Made by a program: the position numbers and the translations under genes
NCBI GenBank assembly: GCA_039961735.1
Contig: JABRVX010000009.1
Coordinates: 124,001 to 188,000 of the forward strand
Reading direction: 5' to 3'
From: Fimbriimonadia bacterium
Lineage (GTDB): Bacteria > Armatimonadota > Fimbriimonadia > Fimbriimonadales > JABRVX01
DNA: 64,000 bases
In this document: one piece after another, positions 62,833-64,000 of the stretch
Layout: the number at the start of each line of letters is the position of its first letter
How positions within the stretch are numbered: position 1 is the first letter of the stretch
The notes under the pieces: generated by a model
The model's database searches: none
The model's input: the letters and a program-made list of their open reading frames with translations, nothing else
What the model was told of the DNA's origin: nothing

Positions 62833-63324
62833 ATGACCTCTTTGCCCCAAAGCTCCGGCTGCTTCGTGTGCGGCGCGGACAACCCGTACGGCCTTCAGCT
62901 TGTGTTCATCCGTGACGAGACGGGGGTGTTCACCGAGTTCGTGCCCGAAGCGCGACACTGTGGGTATCCAGGCATGCTTCACGGCGGCATCATGGCTTCG
63001 CTGCTAGATGAAACGTTGGGCTGGGCCGCCTCCGTGATCAAGCGCCGCTACTTCCTCACGGCGGATCTGCGCATCCGCTATCGACGCCCTGTGCCGGCTG
63101 GAAGACACGTGCGCGTAAACGGGCGATACCTGGGTGACAAAGCAGGGTTCTGGCGTGCCGAGGGCGAGATCGTGGATGCCGATGGCGTAGTGTACGCATC
63201 TGCTACCGGGCTGTTCACCTCGGCTCCCGACGAGGCACACGAGAGGTTCCTTCGCGAGACTCGATCTCGATATGCACCCAATCGCGTGGACCCGTTCGGT
63301 GACCTTCCCGAATGTAACCGCTAG
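62833..63324 (+). CDS. PaaI-like hotdog-fold thioesterase
   Basis: 163 residues. CGYPGMLHGGIMASLLDETLGWAA is the PaaI/YiiD signature: the HGG..LLDE block with the catalytic Asp/Glu and Gly-rich turn. The beta-strands YFLTADLRIRYRRPVPAG and GRYLGDKAGFWRAEGEI complete the hotdog. It hydrolyses small acyl-CoA thioesters. The short N-terminal CFVCGADNPYGLQLVF is typical of this clade. ATG at 62833 has no strong ribosome site, and it may be the last gene of the NtrB-NtrC transcript. Confidence 0.9.
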   Translation: MTSLPQSSGCFVCGADNPYGLQLVFIRDETGVFTEFVPEARHCGYPGMLHGGIMASLLDETLGWAASVIKRRYFLTADLRIRYRRPVPAGRHVRVNGRYLGDKAGFWRAEGEIVDADGVVYASATGLFTSAPDEAHERFLRETRSRYAPNRVDPFGDLPECNR

Positions 63325-63434
63325 CCCATCTGCGGCTGGGGTCTTCTCGCTGGCACGACACCGACGTGCTTCAGACTATCACGCGGAGAGTCCAAGGAAT
63401 CGCCAAGATCGCAGAATGTGGGGTGACGGCTGTG

Positions 63435-64000
63435 CTATTCAATCGTAGGCCGGGGAAAGTCTGGACGGCGAGCCGCGCGTACGCGGGAGCTGAGTTCTTC
63501 CTGGCCCATCGCGTCCAGGCTACGAGCCGCTCGCTCGGCATCCTCGTCGCGACCGAGCATCTTCGCCGCGATGCCGTAGTTGGCCAATACGAGCGGGTCG
63601 TAGGGCAGCTTCCGTAAAGCTTGTCGAAACGTTCGGAACGCCTCATCGGCTTTACCTTGTGCGAAGAGCGCAGCAGCAAGCTCACCGTAGGCGGTAGGGT
63701 ACTGCGGCAGCAACGCCAACAGCCGTCTCGACGCTGCTTCCGCCTTCTCGGCCTTCTCCATACGGTTGAAACCGCGCGCTAATACCTCCCACACCGGCCA
63801 GTAATCTCCGAGCCACCGAGCAACCTGCTCCAGTTCGAACAACGCTGCCTCGTCGCGGCCCTCCATCAGCCGCTTAGTCAGTTGTCGGAAACGCTCCAGC
63901 TTCTCTGGTTCCTCCATTTCCATCCTTCGAGCTTCGAGGGCTGCACGAATCGGCGGCCCAGGGTCCTGGGCCAGTGCGTCTCTCAGCACTCGAATCGCAT
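63435..64000 (-). CDS. TPR-repeat protein, 5' end outside window
   Basis: The frame is open through the right edge, so the N-terminus is outside; about 188 residues are visible. Helical repeats include EKAEKAEAASRRLLALLPQYPTAYGELAAALFAQ and KADEAFRTFRQALRKLPYDPLVLANYGIAAKMLG, which match tetratricopeptide repeats. The last 25 residues are Arg/Pro-rich. It probably mediates protein interactions; no specific role is inferable. Convergent with the thioesterase gene, 110 bp away. A GTG at 63989 could start a shorter form, but it lies inside the open frame. Confidence 0.75.
   Translation of the reverse strand, partial: AIRVLRDALAQDPGPPIRAALEARRMEMEEPEKLERFRQLTKRLMEGRDEAALFELEQVARWLGDYWPVWEVLARGFNRMEKAEKAEAASRRLLALLPQYPTAYGELAAALFAQGKADEAFRTFRQALRKLPYDPLVLANYGIAAKMLGRDEDAERAARSLDAMGQEELSSRVRAARRPDFPRPTIE

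Overview
The window looks like a GC-rich chromosomal segment of a Gram-negative bacterium. The most likely source is Armatimonadota (Fimbriimonadia- or Chthonomonas-like), a lineage call by inference. Supporting signs are a heptosyltransferase next to a stand-alone RfaE2-type nucleotidyltransferase (LPS heptose), a PEP-CTERM protein, a prepilin-type DUF1559-like pseudopilin, a dockerin-like Asp/Asn repeat, many secreted proteins, and glycan genes scattered among housekeeping genes. No phage, intact insertion sequence, CRISPR array or defence island was seen.

Layout, left: 0-3 kb holds a GT9 glycosyltransferase cut by the window edge, rfaE2, plsC and glpX. A + strand promoter-like box and a strong intrinsic terminator at 2.99-3.15 kb bracket no convincing gene, so a small RNA is possible. 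At 3.2-5.7 kb lies a minus-strand MFS transporter - DinB - lipoprotein operon, followed by a frameshifted remnant that I read as the C-terminus of a GH51 arabinofuranosidase. A DUF438/hemerythrin/PAS sensor precedes a glycan locus (7.5-16.2 kb): two large secreted proteins diverge from a GH38 alpha-mannosidase. Two tandem ClpS-like adaptors, rpmE, a YqhQ-type DUF1385 protein, tRNA-Ala(UGC) and tRNA-fMet(CAU) follow.

Middle, 19-36 kb: a PEP-CTERM protein, tyrS with unusual signature motifs, an NAD(P)H:quinone oxidoreductase-like flavoprotein, maf, a Spy-like secreted protein, ROK kinase, GT2, alaS, a lipoprotein, a PepV-like dipeptidase, a DUF922-like secreted protein and an AzgA-type purine permease.

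36.5-46.2 kb is the most distinctive region. Two convergent three-gene signalling operons face each other tail to tail. Each has a PAS histidine kinase of the same subtype, one receiver-HDOD protein and one receiver-HD-GYP protein; the HD-GYP domain of the plus-strand operon has lost its catalytic HD pair.

Right, 46.4-64 kb: GH29 fucosidase and GH36-like alpha-galactosidase, a five-CxxCH cytochrome with a structured leader, a secreted thioredoxin, an M50 protease with CBS domains and an HDxxH metal motif, a pseudopilin, a trans-sulfuration enzyme, a creatininase-like hydrolase, thiol peroxidase, a YfhO-like membrane protein with a TPR protein, an NtrB/NtrC-like pair whose activator has no DNA-binding domain, a hotdog thioesterase and a TPR protein cut by the right edge.

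All functional calls come from reading motifs and family resemblance by eye; no database search was run. Start codons were chosen by Shine-Dalgarno sequence, overlap and family N-terminus, and uncertain ones are flagged.
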